Below, one piece after another: positions 25,317 to 34,329 of a DNA stretch of 64,000 nt. The stretch is from Candidatus Aalborgicola lynettensis. GTDB lineage: Bacteria > Pseudomonadota > Gammaproteobacteria > Burkholderiales > Burkholderiaceae_C. A program made the translations under genes and the position numbers. The first letter of the stretch is position 1; the number at the start of each line of letters is the position of its first letter. The notes beneath the pieces were generated by a model. The model was not told where the DNA came from and searched no databases. It saw only the letters and a program-made list of their open reading frames with translations. The stretch is from contig JADJZE010000001.1 of NCBI GenBank assembly GCA_016719405.1, positions 124,001 to 188,000 on the forward strand, in the 5' to 3' direction.

Positions 25317-27887
25317 CTAGCCTTTTTCAACGCGCGCACCAATGTGCGCTAGCGCTTCGGCCACCTGGTCCACCAGGATCAGGCACAGTTCTCCCGCTTG
25401 CAGCCGGTCCAAGGCGGTGTCGATGGCCAAAAATTCACCCTTGATTTCGGTAATCGCCTGCGTCATGCGTGCCTGGGCCAGACCTTGGCGTAACAGGGCA
25501 ACCACTTCGCCGTCCTGGCGGCCGCGCTGGCACTGGTCTTCGTAGAGGATGACCTCCTCAAACGCGTCGCCCAAAATTTCGGTCTGCTGGCGAATGTCCT
25601 GGTCACGCCGGTCGCCCGCGCCACTGATGACCACCATGCGGCGCGTGGCGGGCATGGCCTGCACCGCCTGCACCAGGGCCACCATGGCGTCGGGGTTGTG
25701 GCCATAGTCGGCAATCACGGTGGCACCGCGGTAGCGAAACAGGTTGAAACGCCCTTGGGCATTGTCGGCATCGTTGGAGAAACCGGCCAGGCCGTGGCGA
25801 ATAATGTCCCAATCAACGCCCAAGGCCCAGACTGCGGCAATGGACGCCATGGCGTTTTCAACCTGAAAACCAATGGCGCCGCCCAGCGTGAGGGGAATGT
25901 CGGCCAGGGCAATTTTTTGCACCATGCTGCCCTTGGCCGCCACGATGTGGCCGTTTTCCACATACACCACGGCCTGCCCCTGGGCCCGGTGTGTGGCCAT
26001 GACCGGGTGGTGTTTGTCGAGTGCAAAGAAGGTGACCGATCCGCGGCATTTGCTTGCCATGATGGCAACGTTGGGGTCGGCGGCGTTGAGCACGGCTACA
26101 CCGGTGGCCGCAACGTTTTGGACGATGACGCGTTTGAGCACCGCCAGCTCTTGCACGGTGGTGATGTAGTTCAGTCCCAGGTGGTCGCCAGCGCCCACGT
26201 TGGTCACCACGGCCACGTCGCAGCGGTCAAACGCCAGTCCTTCGCGCAGCACGCCACCGCGTGCAGTTTCCAGCACCGCAGCGTCCACATCCGGGTGCAG
26301 CAGCACATTGCGTGCACTCTTGGGGCCGCTGCAGTCGCCGGTGTCGATGCACTGGCCCCCGACGTAGACGCCGTCGGTGTTGGTCATTCCCACGCACAAG
26401 CCGTTGCGGGTGAGCAGGTGGGAAATCAGGCGCACCGTGGTGGTTTTACCGTTGGTGCCTGTGACCGCCACAATCGGAATGCGCCCGTTCTGACCCGGCT
26501 TGAACATGGTGGAAATGATGGCTTCGCCCACCGCCCGTCCTTTGCCAAAAGACGGCTTCAGGTGCATGCGCAGGCCCGGTGCGGCGTTGACTTCGACAAT
26601 GCCACCGCCCTGTTCTTCAATCGGGCGCAGAATGCTGTCGCACACCAGATCCACACCACAAATGTCGAGTCCCACCATATGGGCGGCGGCCACGGCACGC
26701 GCGGCCACATCGGGGTGTACGTCGTCGGTGACGTCGGTCGCCGAGCCGCCGGTGGACAGGTTGGCGTTGTTGCGCAGGTTGACGCGTTGGCCCTTGGCCG
26801 GGATGTCGTCGGCCTTGAAACCTTGTGCGGCAAGGCACTGGTGGGCAATGTCGTCGAAACGGATTTTGGTGAGCGACGTGGCGTGGCCACTGCCACGGCG
26901 CGGGTCGCGGTTGATGTGGTTCACCAGGTCGGTGATGGTGTGTACGCCATCACCGACCACCGCAGGGGGGTCGCGCCGGGCGGCGGCCACCAGTTTGTCG
27001 CCGATCACCAACAAGCGGAAATCGTTGCCTGGCATATAACGCTCGACCAGAATGTCATCGCGGAATTCACACGCCGTGGCGTAGGCGCGCAACAGGTGCT
27101 CTTTGGTGTGGATGTTGACGGTGACGCCCTTACCCTGATTGCCGTCGTTGGGCTTGATGACCACCGGCAAGCCAATCTCCAGTGCGGCAGCCCATGCGTC
27201 TTCGGCGTCAAGCGTGGCCCGCCCGCCGGGCACTGGCACACCGGCGGCGGCCAGCAGCTTTTTGGTCAGGTCTTTGTCTTGTGCAATGGCTTCTGAGATG
27301 GCGCTGGTGACGTCCATTTCGGCGGCCTGAATGCGGCGCTGTTGGCTGCCCCAGCCAAAGCGCACCATGCTGCCCTCGGTCATGCGGCTAAACGGTATGT
27401 TGCGCGCTACGGCAGCGTCCACAATGCAGCCGGTGCTGGGCCCCAGGCGCACATCTTCGTCGAGCTCACGCAATTGGGCCAAGGCCTGTGTCACGTCAAA
27501 TGGAGTGTCTTCCAGGGCGGCCTTGCACAGGGCTTGCGCCAGGTCCATGGCCAGGCGCCCGACCACTTCTTCGCTGTATTCCACCACCACCTGGTAGACA
27601 CAGGCGTCGACCGTGGGGGTGGTGCAACTGAAGGTGACCGGGCAGCCGGCCTGGGCCTGCAGGCCCAGAGCGGCAATCTCCAGCACATGGGCCATGGGAA
27701 TGGTGTCGTTGTGCCCGGTGGGCTGGAACGGGCTGATGTCCGGAAACCGCGCACGCAGGCGGGTCTCAAAACCGGCGATGTTTTCGACGGCACATTCCTG
27801 CGCATGACACGCAACAACGGCCTGGATGGCAGTGTGGTGGCTCCAGAGGTTGGGGCCGCGCAAAGCTCTGATACGGGTAACGTCCAT
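25317..27887 (-). CDS. cphA: cyanophycin synthetase CphA
   Basis: 856 residues, normal for bacterial CphA. Order: N-terminal domain starting with TRIRALRGPNLWSHH; an ATP-grasp domain (about 215-470; VVIKPNDGNQGKGV, VERYMPGNDFRLLVIGDK) that adds aspartate to the backbone; and a Mur-ligase-like domain (about 485-850) with an intact P-loop VTGTNGKTTTVRL that adds arginine. CphA polymerises multi-L-arginyl-poly-L-aspartate, a nitrogen reserve. It is the second gene after a shorter paralogue, with only 9 bp between them. No cyanophycinase is seen in the window. Confidence 0.95.
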   Translation of the reverse strand: MDVTRIRALRGPNLWSHHTAIQAVVACHAQECAVENIAGFETRLRARFPDISPFQPTGHNDTIPMAHVLEIAALGLQAQAGCPVTFSCTTPTVDACVYQVVVEYSEEVVGRLAMDLAQALCKAALEDTPFDVTQALAQLRELDEDVRLGPSTGCIVDAAVARNIPFSRMTEGSMVRFGWGSQQRRIQAAEMDVTSAISEAIAQDKDLTKKLLAAAGVPVPGGRATLDAEDAWAAALEIGLPVVIKPNDGNQGKGVTVNIHTKEHLLRAYATACEFRDDILVERYMPGNDFRLLVIGDKLVAAARRDPPAVVGDGVHTITDLVNHINRDPRRGSGHATSLTKIRFDDIAHQCLAAQGFKADDIPAKGQRVNLRNNANLSTGGSATDVTDDVHPDVAARAVAAAHMVGLDICGVDLVCDSILRPIEEQGGGIVEVNAAPGLRMHLKPSFGKGRAVGEAIISTMFKPGQNGRIPIVAVTGTNGKTTTVRLISHLLTRNGLCVGMTNTDGVYVGGQCIDTGDCSGPKSARNVLLHPDVDAAVLETARGGVLREGLAFDRCDVAVVTNVGAGDHLGLNYITTVQELAVLKRVIVQNVAATGVAVLNAADPNVAIMASKCRGSVTFFALDKHHPVMATHRAQGQAVVYVENGHIVAAKGSMVQKIALADIPLTLGGAIGFQVENAMASIAAVWALGVDWDIIRHGLAGFSNDADNAQGRFNLFRYRGATVIADYGHNPDAMVALVQAVQAMPATRRMVVISGAGDRRDQDIRQQTEILGDAFEEVILYEDQCQRGRQDGEVVALLRQGLAQARMTQAITEIKGEFLAIDTALDRLQAGELCLILVDQVAEALAHIGARVEKG

Positions 27888-27896
27888 GGTGTGCGA

Positions 27897-30074
27897 TCAA
27901 TAAGGAGTTTTGCGGGGGTTGGATTCAAACGTACGCAAACCGGCGCCGATCAGTTCGGGCGCAATGTTCAGTGCCCAGGCAGCGGCCACCGCCGCCATGA
28001 CCATCTCGGGTTGTGAGGACTTGGCCGGTTTGAGCGACGCCAATGCGAACGACGCCACCGTGGTGTCGCCCTGCACCAGCACAATCTGTGCGTCGCGCAC
28101 AAATACCACTTTTTCGCCAGCTGCGCGGTGCGCCGCCATGACCGGTAAACCGGCATCCAGCGCATAAAAAATAACCTTGCCATCGCACAGTTCGGCCATT
28201 TCCACCACTTGGGGGTCGGCGGCGTTGAGCACGGCGGTGCCGGTGGGTAGCACCACATCGACCTGGGTGCGCACCACTTTGAAGACTTGCTCGGCGTCCA
28301 GAATGTCAAAGGTGTTCAAGGCCTCAAAGTGGCTAACGTCAGTTACCACACCCACGCTGCATTTGTCGTAGGCCAACCCTTCGGCCAAGATGGATTGACT
28401 GCCGTTTTCAAACACGGCCGCTTGTACCGAGCGGTTGATGAGCAGCCGCTGCCCGGCCTCCCAGTGCGCGCAATCCTGTGCCACCACCTGGCGGCCATCC
28501 AGGTACAGCCCCTCGCTGCACGCCAAACCCACGTGTTTGCCGCTGATGTGGGTCAACCACGCGATCAGGCGCGCAATGCGCCCGGTGTGCTGGGTGCCCG
28601 TGATGCCCACAATGGGGATGCGACCATCTTTCACGGCATTGAACAAGTGTTCAATCACCGCCTTGCCAACCGGGCGACCCGCACCTTCTGCGGGTTTGAT
28701 ATGGGCCAGCAAGCCGGGGCTGGCGTTGACCTCGATCACCGCACCGCGCTGTTGGTTCATGGCCTTGCCAATGTCTTCCAGCACCATGTCAATCCCGGCA
28801 ATGTCCAGCCCGACAATGCGCGCGGCCAACGCGGCGGTGGCCGCCACGCTGGGGTGCATTTGGTCGGTTACATCCATTGCCACGTTGCCATTGCGCTGGA
28901 TCAGTATTTTTTGACCGGGCGCAGGGATGGACTGCGGCGTCAGGCCTACGCGCTCCAGTTCCAGAATCACTTCTGCGTTTTCACTGGGAATCACCACGTT
29001 GAGTGGAAAGTCCTCGCCCACGCCCCGGCGCGGGTCGGTGTTGATTTGCTGTTGGGCCAACTGGTCGATGGGGGATACCCCGTCACCCACCACCCACAGT
29101 ACCTCGCCCCGCGCGGCGGCCACCACTTTTTTGCCCACCACCAGCAAGCGGTGTTCGTTGCCGGGAATAAATTTCTCGACGATGACGCTGCCTCCACCCT
29201 TGCGGTGGGCCAGTGCGTAGGCCGCTTCAACATCCGCCTGTGTCATCAGGTTGAGCGAAACACCGCGCCCATGGTTGCCGTCATAGGGTTTGACCACCAC
29301 GGGTACGCCAATCTCTTGCGCCGCTTCCCACGCCTGCTCGGCGCTGCGTACCAATTCACCTTCGGGCACCGGGACGCCGCAGGATTTCAGCAGCGATTTG
29401 GTCAGGTCTTTGTCGCTGGCAATCTCTTCGGCAATGGCCGAAGTTTGGTCGGTTTCCGCCGTCCAGATGCGCCGCTGGGCAATGCCGTAGCCCAGTTGCA
29501 CCAGGTTGCCTTCGGTCAGGCGGATGGAGGGAATGCCGCGCTGGGTGGCGGCGTCCACAATGTGCGCGGTGCTGGGGCCCAGGCAGCGGTCGTCGACCAT
29601 TTCGCGCAGCTTATCTACAGTGGCGTTGACATCAAACGCCGTGTTGTTAATGGCCGCCAGCACCAGCTCGCGCGCGGCTGCCAGTGCTGCACGACCCACC
29701 TGCTCCTCGCGGGTGCGAAACGCAATTTTGTAGACCCCGCGTTGCGAGGTTTGCCGGGCCTTGCCAAAGCCGGTGCGCATGCCCGCCAGGTTTTGCAACT
29801 CCAGTGCGGTGTGCTCCAGAATATGCGCCGCATAAGTGCCTTCGCGCAGGCGCTGCAAAAAACCGCCGCGCACACCGGGGCTGCAATGGTGCTCGACCAG
29901 GCTGGGCAGCATACTGGTCAGGCGCTCGTAAAAGCCGGGCAGGGTGTTGGAGGGGTGGTCTTCCAGATCGCCAATGTCCACCCAGGCTTCGATAACGGGG
30001 CGGTAGGTCCAGATGTTGGGTCCGCGCAAGTGCGTCACCCGGAGGATGTTGATATTCTTTTTTGCGTCCATCAT
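27897..30074 (-). CDS. second cyanophycin synthetase (CphA'/CphA2-like), degenerate Mur domain
   Basis: About 725 residues from ATG 30074 (ATG 30071 also possible; the TTG at 30107 is less likely). The N-terminal domain (ILRVTHLRGPNIWTYRPVIE) and ATP-grasp domain (VVVKPYDGNHGRGVSLNL, VEKFIPGNEHRLLVVGKK, EVNASPGLLAHIKP) are well kept. The Mur-like domain is about 130 residues shorter than in CphA, and its P-loop reads ITGTQHTGRIARL, without the Lys of the neighbour's GTNGKTT, so arginine-adding activity is probably lost. This resembles CphA2, which in cyanobacteria polymerises beta-Asp-Arg dipeptides, and the primed cphA genes of other betaproteobacteria. The function is inferred. Confidence 0.85.
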   Translation of the reverse strand: MMDAKKNINILRVTHLRGPNIWTYRPVIEAWVDIGDLEDHPSNTLPGFYERLTSMLPSLVEHHCSPGVRGGFLQRLREGTYAAHILEHTALELQNLAGMRTGFGKARQTSQRGVYKIAFRTREEQVGRAALAAARELVLAAINNTAFDVNATVDKLREMVDDRCLGPSTAHIVDAATQRGIPSIRLTEGNLVQLGYGIAQRRIWTAETDQTSAIAEEIASDKDLTKSLLKSCGVPVPEGELVRSAEQAWEAAQEIGVPVVVKPYDGNHGRGVSLNLMTQADVEAAYALAHRKGGGSVIVEKFIPGNEHRLLVVGKKVVAAARGEVLWVVGDGVSPIDQLAQQQINTDPRRGVGEDFPLNVVIPSENAEVILELERVGLTPQSIPAPGQKILIQRNGNVAMDVTDQMHPSVAATAALAARIVGLDIAGIDMVLEDIGKAMNQQRGAVIEVNASPGLLAHIKPAEGAGRPVGKAVIEHLFNAVKDGRIPIVGITGTQHTGRIARLIAWLTHISGKHVGLACSEGLYLDGRQVVAQDCAHWEAGQRLLINRSVQAAVFENGSQSILAEGLAYDKCSVGVVTDVSHFEALNTFDILDAEQVFKVVRTQVDVVLPTGTAVLNAADPQVVEMAELCDGKVIFYALDAGLPVMAAHRAAGEKVVFVRDAQIVLVQGDTTVASFALASLKPAKSSQPEMVMAAVAAAWALNIAPELIGAGLRTFESNPRKTPY

Positions 30075-30246
30075 GGCGTATTCTGGGTTGGGGCGGTCCA
30101 CCAACAAGGTGCTGGCCGCGTTACGTATTCTCGCTCACCGTAGCCTGCATCGGCCATGTGTGCCGTTGGCTGCGTGGGGCGCTCCAAACCAAGTATCGTA
30201 AAGTGTGGCGCTTCTCGTCCTCCCCTACCAGAACCTGTCGTTCCCC

Positions 30247-32508
30247 ATGAATCCTGACGCCATCGCCCTGTCCCAGTCCAGTGAACTCGCTGTCCGATGG
30301 CGTGAGGATGTGACTGCGCAACTGCATGCTGGTGAGAACGTGCTGGCCGCGTTGGAGGTTGACTTGGACACGCGCTTGTATTTTGTCCAGGGACTGGTGG
30401 TGCTCACCAACCAGCGGCTGCTCAGTCGCAGTGGTACCGATACCGCGTGGCAGCAATGGCCTTTCGAGGCGGGCCTTTCTCTGCAGCACCACGACCACGC
30501 GGGTATCGGGCATTTGAACCTGGTGAATACCCAGGGCTTGCTCGCCACCTGGCGCTTTACCCTGGGCCAGAATCTGCACGCCATTCGCTTGGTGGAGCAG
30601 TTTGGGGCGCAGCTGGACAGCGCAGTATCCGGCCAACCTGTGGTGCAGGCATTGCAAAACTGTTGCCCCAGCTGCAAGGCACCGCTGGAGCCGGACCAGG
30701 ACGAATGTCCGGTGTGTGCCAAGGTGGTACACACACCACCCAGCACCTGGACGCTGCTGCGCCTGTGGCGTTTTGCCAAGCCCTACCGCGGCCAGTTGCT
30801 GCTGGGTTTTATTTTGATGCTGCTGGGCACTGCGGCCAGCCAGGTGCCACCGTACCTGACTATCCCGTTGGTGGATGAGGTGCTAATTCCGTTTCAAAAC
30901 GGCAAACACATCGAGCCCGCCACCATTGCCTGGTACCTGTCCGGTTTGTTGGGTGCGGGCATTCTGGCCTGGGTCTTGAGCTGGGGCAAAACCTATGTGC
31001 TGGCGCTGGTGTCCGAGCGTATTGCCGCCGACCTGCGCACCACCACCTACGGGCATTTGATGCGCCTGTCCTTGGAATATTTTGGCGGCAAACGCACGGG
31101 TGATTTGCTCAGCCGTGTGGGGAGTGAAAGCGACCGCATCGCCGTGTACTTGTCCTTGCACCTGACCGACTTTGCCAGCGATGTGGTGATGATCGCCATG
31201 ACCGCCGCCGTGCTGTTTTCCATGGACCCGTACCTGGCGTTGGTCACCTTGGTGCCACTGCCATTTATTGGCTGGATGATTCATTTTGTGCGCTACCGCC
31301 TGCGCACCGGTTTTGAGAAGATTGACCGCGTGTGGGGCGAGGTGACCAACGTGTTGTCCGACACCATTCCGGGCATCCGCGTCGTCAAAGCGTTTGCACA
31401 GGAAAAGCGCGAGGCGGAGCGTTTTCGCGTGGCCAACCAACACAATTTGCAGGTGAACGACCGCATCAACAAAATCTGGTCGCTTTTCTCGCCCAGCGTG
31501 TCGCTGCTGACCGAGATTGGTTTGCTGGTGGTGTGGGGTTTTGGCATTTACCAGGTGTCCAAAGGCCAGATCACGGTGGGTATGTTGCTGGCGGCTATTG
31601 CTTACATCAGCCGTTTTTACGGGCGGCTCGATTCCATGAGCCGCATCGTGTCGGTGACGCAAAAATCGGCCTCGGCGGCCAAGCGCATCTTTGACATTCT
31701 GGACCACGTCTCCAGCGTGCCCGAGCCGAAAAACCCGGTGCATGTGGACAAGGTGCAGGGGCGCATCGAAGTGCGTTCGGTGGGCTTTCGCTACGGCAAC
31801 CGTGAGGTCAACAAGGGCATCAACCTGTCCATTGCCCCTGGCGAGATGATCGGCCTGGTCGGGCACAGCGGCTCGGGCAAGAGCACGCTGGTGAATCTGA
31901 TTTGCCGGTTTTACGACGTGAGCGAAGGCGCCATTCTGGTAGACGGCGTGGACATCCGCTCCTACGCCATTGCCGATTACCGCAAAAACATCGGCTTGGT
32001 GCTGCAAGAGCCGTTTCTGTTTTTCGGCACCATTGCCGAAAACTTGGCCTACGGCAAACCCGACGCCACGCGCGATGAAATTATTGCCGCCGCCCGTGCC
32101 GCGCACGCGCACGAGTTCATCCTGCGCCTGCCGCAGGGCTACGACTCCATGGTGGGTGAGCGTGGCCAGGGGCTCTCGGGGGGTGAGCGCCAACGCATCT
32201 CGATTGCCCGTGCGCTGCTGATTGACCCGCGTATTCTGATACTGGACGAAGCCACTTCGTCGGTCGATTCCGAGACTGAAAAAGAAATCCAGAAGGCACT
32301 GGAGAACCTGGTAAAGGGCCGCACCACCATTGCCATTGCGCACCGTCTGTCGACCCTGCACCGTGCTGATCGGCTGGTGGTGCTGGACCGCGGCCGGGTG
32401 GTGGAGGAGGGCACGCACGATGCCCTGATGGCTACCGAAGGGGCTTACTTCAACCTGTACCAGGCCCAAGCCCGCAATATGGATGTTGATATGGATGACG
32501 CGCGATGA
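30247..32508 (+). CDS. cyanophycin-associated ABC transporter (fused permease-ATPase)
   Basis: 753 residues from ATG 30247. Unusual N-terminus: about 130 residues resembling a PH-like fold (HAGENVLAALEVDLDTRLYF...LVVLTNQRLLSR), then a zinc ribbon (CCPSCKAPLE ... CPVCAK, about 138-160). Then a type I exporter transmembrane domain (six hydrophobic segments, about 185-470) and an ATPase domain with Walker A GHSGSGKST, signature LSGGERQR, Walker B ILILDEATSSVD and H-loop AIAHRLS. It is a homodimeric half-transporter. It is divergent from the cyanophycin synthetases and overlaps the DUF1854 gene by 4 nt, a context seen in other betaproteobacteria. The substrate is unknown. Confidence 0.88.
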   Translation: MNPDAIALSQSSELAVRWREDVTAQLHAGENVLAALEVDLDTRLYFVQGLVVLTNQRLLSRSGTDTAWQQWPFEAGLSLQHHDHAGIGHLNLVNTQGLLATWRFTLGQNLHAIRLVEQFGAQLDSAVSGQPVVQALQNCCPSCKAPLEPDQDECPVCAKVVHTPPSTWTLLRLWRFAKPYRGQLLLGFILMLLGTAASQVPPYLTIPLVDEVLIPFQNGKHIEPATIAWYLSGLLGAGILAWVLSWGKTYVLALVSERIAADLRTTTYGHLMRLSLEYFGGKRTGDLLSRVGSESDRIAVYLSLHLTDFASDVVMIAMTAAVLFSMDPYLALVTLVPLPFIGWMIHFVRYRLRTGFEKIDRVWGEVTNVLSDTIPGIRVVKAFAQEKREAERFRVANQHNLQVNDRINKIWSLFSPSVSLLTEIGLLVVWGFGIYQVSKGQITVGMLLAAIAYISRFYGRLDSMSRIVSVTQKSASAAKRIFDILDHVSSVPEPKNPVHVDKVQGRIEVRSVGFRYGNREVNKGINLSIAPGEMIGLVGHSGSGKSTLVNLICRFYDVSEGAILVDGVDIRSYAIADYRKNIGLVLQEPFLFFGTIAENLAYGKPDATRDEIIAAARAAHAHEFILRLPQGYDSMVGERGQGLSGGERQRISIARALLIDPRILILDEATSSVDSETEKEIQKALENLVKGRTTIAIAHRLSTLHRADRLVVLDRGRVVEEGTHDALMATEGAYFNLYQAQARNMDVDMDDAR

Positions 32509-32996
32509 GTACGCTAGACCCTTTACAAGCCGCTGGCATGACCTTGCTGCGCAATCCGTTTGGCAAGCTGGTGCTGACCACAGCGCAGGGCGAGCGTTTT
32601 GAAGGTGTGGTGCCGATTCGCGCCTTTCCGGTGCAGTCACCCGACGACGGCATTGCGTTGGTCAGTATGGATGGGAAGGAATTGGTCTGGATTGATCACT
32701 TGGCTGACTTGGCCGCGCCCGAGCGCGCCCTGATTGCCGACGAGTTGGCCACGCGCGAATGCATGCCGGTATTGCTGCGGATCATGTCGGTAAGCAGTTT
32801 TTCCACACCCTGCACCTGGAAGGTCGAGACCGACCGGGGCGTTACAGAATTTGTGTTGCGGGGTGACGAGGACATTCGCCGGGTGGGCGCGGCGGGGAAC
32901 CTGCTGGTAGCGGATTCGCACGGAATTCAGTACTTGGTGCGGAACCAGATGGCGCTGGATGCGCATAGCAGGAAGATACTCGACAGGTTTCTTTAA
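32505..32996 (+). CDS. DUF1854 family protein, cyanophycin-associated
   Basis: 163 residues, no signal peptide or membrane helix. Features: LRNPFGKLVLTTAQGERFEGVVPIRAFP near the N-terminus, ERALIADELATRECMPVLLRI in the middle, and W-x-V-x-T-D-R-G plus GDEDIRR in the C-terminal half, matching DUF1854. Its start overlaps the transporter stop (ATGA), so the two are probably made together and may interact. Function is unknown; it could be a regulatory or granule-associated partner, but nothing in the sequence proves this. Confidence 0.82.
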   Translation: MSTLDPLQAAGMTLLRNPFGKLVLTTAQGERFEGVVPIRAFPVQSPDDGIALVSMDGKELVWIDHLADLAAPERALIADELATRECMPVLLRIMSVSSFSTPCTWKVETDRGVTEFVLRGDEDIRRVGAAGNLLVADSHGIQYLVRNQMALDAHSRKILDRFL

Positions 32997-32998
32997 AT

Positions 32999-33051
32999 GC
33001 TATTAAATTTATAGCTGCTTGCGCACGACTGGCGGGCGTGAATGGCTTTTT
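32999..33051 (+). repeat. 57-bp dispersed repeat, copy e
   Basis: GCTATTAAATTTATAGCTGC, then TTGCGCACGACTGGCGGGCGTG and GGCTTTTT. It starts 3 bp after the DUF1854 stop. Confidence 0.8.
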
Positions 33052-33510
33052 CTTTGTTTCTTCCTCACCTCACCCCCTATCCCCCCGCCCTTTCCACCCT
33101 CACCAGGGCGGAAAGGGAGCCAACAGCCCTATTTGGCCGCGTTTCTTTCGGGGCGAATTGCACAGGACAAAGCCGTGAAGTGTTTGTCAGGGCTTTACGA
33201 CACCTCAGCGTCGCGGGCAACTTGAGTTAATGGCATTCCATGCGGTACAGCTGGTCCGCCATAACGCAGGCCGAATCCCAACGCGGGTGCCGAAAGTGTG
33301 TGCGATATAGTGCTTGCGACGGCCAAGGGGTGTCAAACAATGGGGCCGAACCAAAAACACGGGGGTCGGGTTTTATGACGTTTTGTTGCAGCCACCATTT
33401 TCGCACTTGGACAGAGATGCCAGATGGCATGCCGAGGGCCGGGAATTATTCCTTGAAGAATGTTTGCCATGGCTGTGAATATTTGACTCAGCTATATTGA
33501 GATAAACCGT
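33052..33510. other. intergenic region without a recognised gene
   Basis: C/T-rich sequence at first, then mixed sequence. A reverse frame at 33227-33430 (67 codons; contains VFGSAPLFDTPWPSQALYRT) reads like protein but matches nothing I recognise, and may be a gene remnant. No repeat, RNA gene or clear promoter was seen. Confidence 0.4.
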
Positions 33511-33693
33511 ATGGAAGAGATCATCGGTGCAGCGCTGGGCGTTATCGGCATTCAAACGGGGAGATTGGTCATTTGGCTCGTCTCATTTGGCAAATGGCGC
33601 GGTGAGCCATTGTTCGGTGACGAGGGGCAAATATATGGTGCTGCTGGCGCGTTGTCTTTCGTCCGAGATGGCAAGCGCAGGCTTCTACATTAG
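33511..33693 (+). CDS. small hypothetical membrane protein
   Basis: 60 residues, starting MEEIIGAALGVIGIQTGRLV. It has one hydrophobic stretch (about 4-26), then a FGKW turn and a short soluble tail. The pattern of an amphipathic or hydrophobic start followed by TGRLVIWLVSFGKW resembles small uncharacterised membrane proteins of proteobacteria. It stands alone between intergenic stretches, preceded by an A-rich region without a strong ribosome-binding site. I do not recognise a named family. Confidence 0.45.
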   Translation: MEEIIGAALGVIGIQTGRLVIWLVSFGKWRGEPLFGDEGQIYGAAGALSFVRDGKRRLLH

Positions 33694-34329
33694 CCTTGCT
33701 TTAGTACCAGTTTGGTGTCGACGTACGGAATCGCGTACCAAAGTCGACGCGAGGAATTTAACGTGCAGGCCTGCCCTAGCCAAGCGCGCGCCAATCTTTA
33801 TGGCATTGATGAGGCGCGGACTCACAGCCAATACCGCAAGGGAACAAGCGCCCTGGGCGACATTCGCTGCAACTGGCGCGCCGTTTCAAGCTTGTCGTGC
33901 CTGACGACGCGTCGTATCTGGAGGGCCGCCAGTGCGGGAGGGGGGGGGGGGGGGCCCAAAGGGGGCTGGCCAAGAACTGCTGAAGGTTCTGCCACCATCC
34001 ATCAAATCCACCACCCTACGAGAAGTGGGGACGACTTGCCACTCGCGACGCATCCACTCAGCACCCCCAAAACGGTCCGTCTTGCGCATGTGGACGCATT
34101 ACGAGTGAATGGGATAACCGGTTGGCGGCGTGTTCGCAACGATTTGCCGTTTGCACCCGTCCAATGTGCGTGAGAAGCAAGGAACCATTGGCGCCTGGAA
34201 CCCATAAGCCCCAAAACCGCGCCACCAGTCCCAACCCACGCCCCACCAACAAACCGGGGGTGTTTATGCTTAAACTGGCGCCAGGAGCCTGCCCGCGGGG
34301 CGAGGGGTGGGGAGAGGGAAACGAACCTG
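33694..34329. other. unassigned stretch containing a poly-G block
   Basis: About 640 bp with no frame I can assign. A run of 15 G at 33940-33954 resembles the other suspect assembly joins. A diverged palindromic segment (GGTGTCGACGTACG ... CGTACCAAAGTCGACGC, about 33716-33751) is visible. The part near 34200-34325 is C-rich spacer typical of this genome. Confidence 0.4.

Noticed and set aside
25698..27296. 532-codon open frame on the plus strand opposite cphA (and the similar one opposite cphA')
   Set aside because: Both mirror strongly conserved synthetase domains and contain no motif of their own.
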